From NCBI GenBank assembly GCA_020352595.1, contig CP070682.1:1653329-1661729 (forward strand): DNA of 8,401 nt, read 5' to 3'. This DNA is from a bacterium (GTDB taxonomy: Bacteria; BMS3Abin14). Shown piece by piece: positions 8,054 to 8,401 of the stretch (position 1 is the stretch's first letter; the number at the start of each line of letters is the position of its first letter). A program made the position numbers and the translations under genes. Under the pieces are notes generated by a model. That model searched no databases. It saw nothing but the letters and a program-made list of their open reading frames with translations, and was not told the origin of the DNA.

Positions 8054-8401
8054 CTACTTCTTCCTGAACCTCCCGAAAAAGCCCTTCTTCTTCGCATCCG
8101 GTCCTTCCGGCTGACCCTCTGTGCTCAGGTCAAGGTCGAGGCCCGGGGGAGGGGCCACGGGGTCGTACGCGGCAGCAGGTTCCTCCTGCCCGGGGCCGGC
8201 CTGTTCCTCCTCCCCGGCCTCCTCCACGGTCTCGTCAACGACGGGGTCCGGTTCGGACAGATGAAGCTCCTCGCCCGAGAATCCTCCTCCGACGGTGACC
8301 TCCAGATCCTCCGGGGACACATCGGGTTGTACCGGCGCATCGGGGGTGGTAGGAAGGTCCGGCTCCGGGGCCTGAGATGGTGTCGGAAGGGTTTTGGAAA
8401 C
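8054..8401 (-). CDS. C-terminal end of an unidentified protein with acidic, Pro-rich tail and cationic end (partial)
   Basis: The frame is open from the window edge (8401) to TAG at 8054, giving 115 residues with the start outside. An internal GTG at 8320 could start an 88-residue form, but the sequence before it (many Pro, Thr, Asp and Glu) is of the same kind and has no stop, so this is more likely the tail of a longer protein. The composition is low-complexity and acidic: a run rich in Glu, Pro, Ala and Gly, with EEAGEEEQAGPGQEE as its core, then a switch to the basic, aromatic end AKKKGFFGRFRKK. It looks disordered, with a terminal cationic peptide that could bind membrane, nucleic acid or a partner. 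No domain or family is recognised. The terminator 41 bases downstream supports this being a real gene end. Confidence 0.6.
   Translation of the reverse strand, partial: VSKTLPTPSQAPEPDLPTTPDAPVQPDVSPEDLEVTVGGGFSGEELHLSEPDPVVDETVEEAGEEEQAGPGQEEPAAAYDPVAPPPGLDLDLSTEGQPEGPDAKKKGFFGRFRKK

Noticed and set aside
7510..8097. A 195-codon minus-strand frame running across the gap between the upstream gene and comEC
   Set aside because: It reads through the intrinsic terminator and the heptamer array, overlaps both neighbouring genes in other frames, and its translation is compositionally biased with no recognisable domain.

Overview
All genes in this window lie on the minus strand, so transcription runs from high to low coordinates. 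The DNA is GC-rich (roughly 60%). The gene content is a complete ComEC, response regulators with PATAN/DUF4388 and GGDEF domains, and hisS close to aspS. The protein style resembles Deltaproteobacteria sensu lato (Desulfobacterota or Myxococcota relatives). That placement is an inference from family resemblance, because no rRNA or marker search was possible.

Layout in transcription order: (1) 8401-8054, the C-terminal end of an unidentified protein with an acidic, proline-rich tail and a short cationic end, closed by a clear intrinsic terminator (8012-7989). (2) A non-coding gap of about 95 bases carrying four tandem copies of a heptanucleotide. (3) 7895-5493, a ComEC-type DNA-uptake channel with a C-terminal metallo-beta-lactamase-like domain. 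(4) A short AT-rich junction that may hold a promoter. (5) 5468-4020, a REC-GAF-GGDEF protein, a predicted phosphorylation-controlled diguanylate cyclase. (6) 4013-2733, histidyl-tRNA synthetase. (7) 2736-1063, a PATAN(DUF4388)-REC-GAF-like response regulator whose start codon overlaps the hisS stop. (8) A 102-base gap with a hairpin. (9) 960-1, the N-terminal 320 codons of aspartyl-tRNA synthetase, which starts at TTG and runs off the window.

Genes 5 to 7 are packed with a gap of 6 bases and an overlap of 4 bases, and are almost certainly one operon; aspS is probably its last visible member. The notable theme is an aminoacyl-tRNA synthetase (HisRS) sandwiched between two phosphorelay output proteins, one of which should make cyclic di-GMP. 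AspRS carries the His/Gly pair associated with non-discriminating enzymes, which predicts that this organism makes Asn-tRNA by transamidation. I found no CRISPR array, transposon, tRNA, rRNA or phage gene, and nothing I would call a wholly new system. The most interesting features are the operon arrangement and the unusual response regulator.
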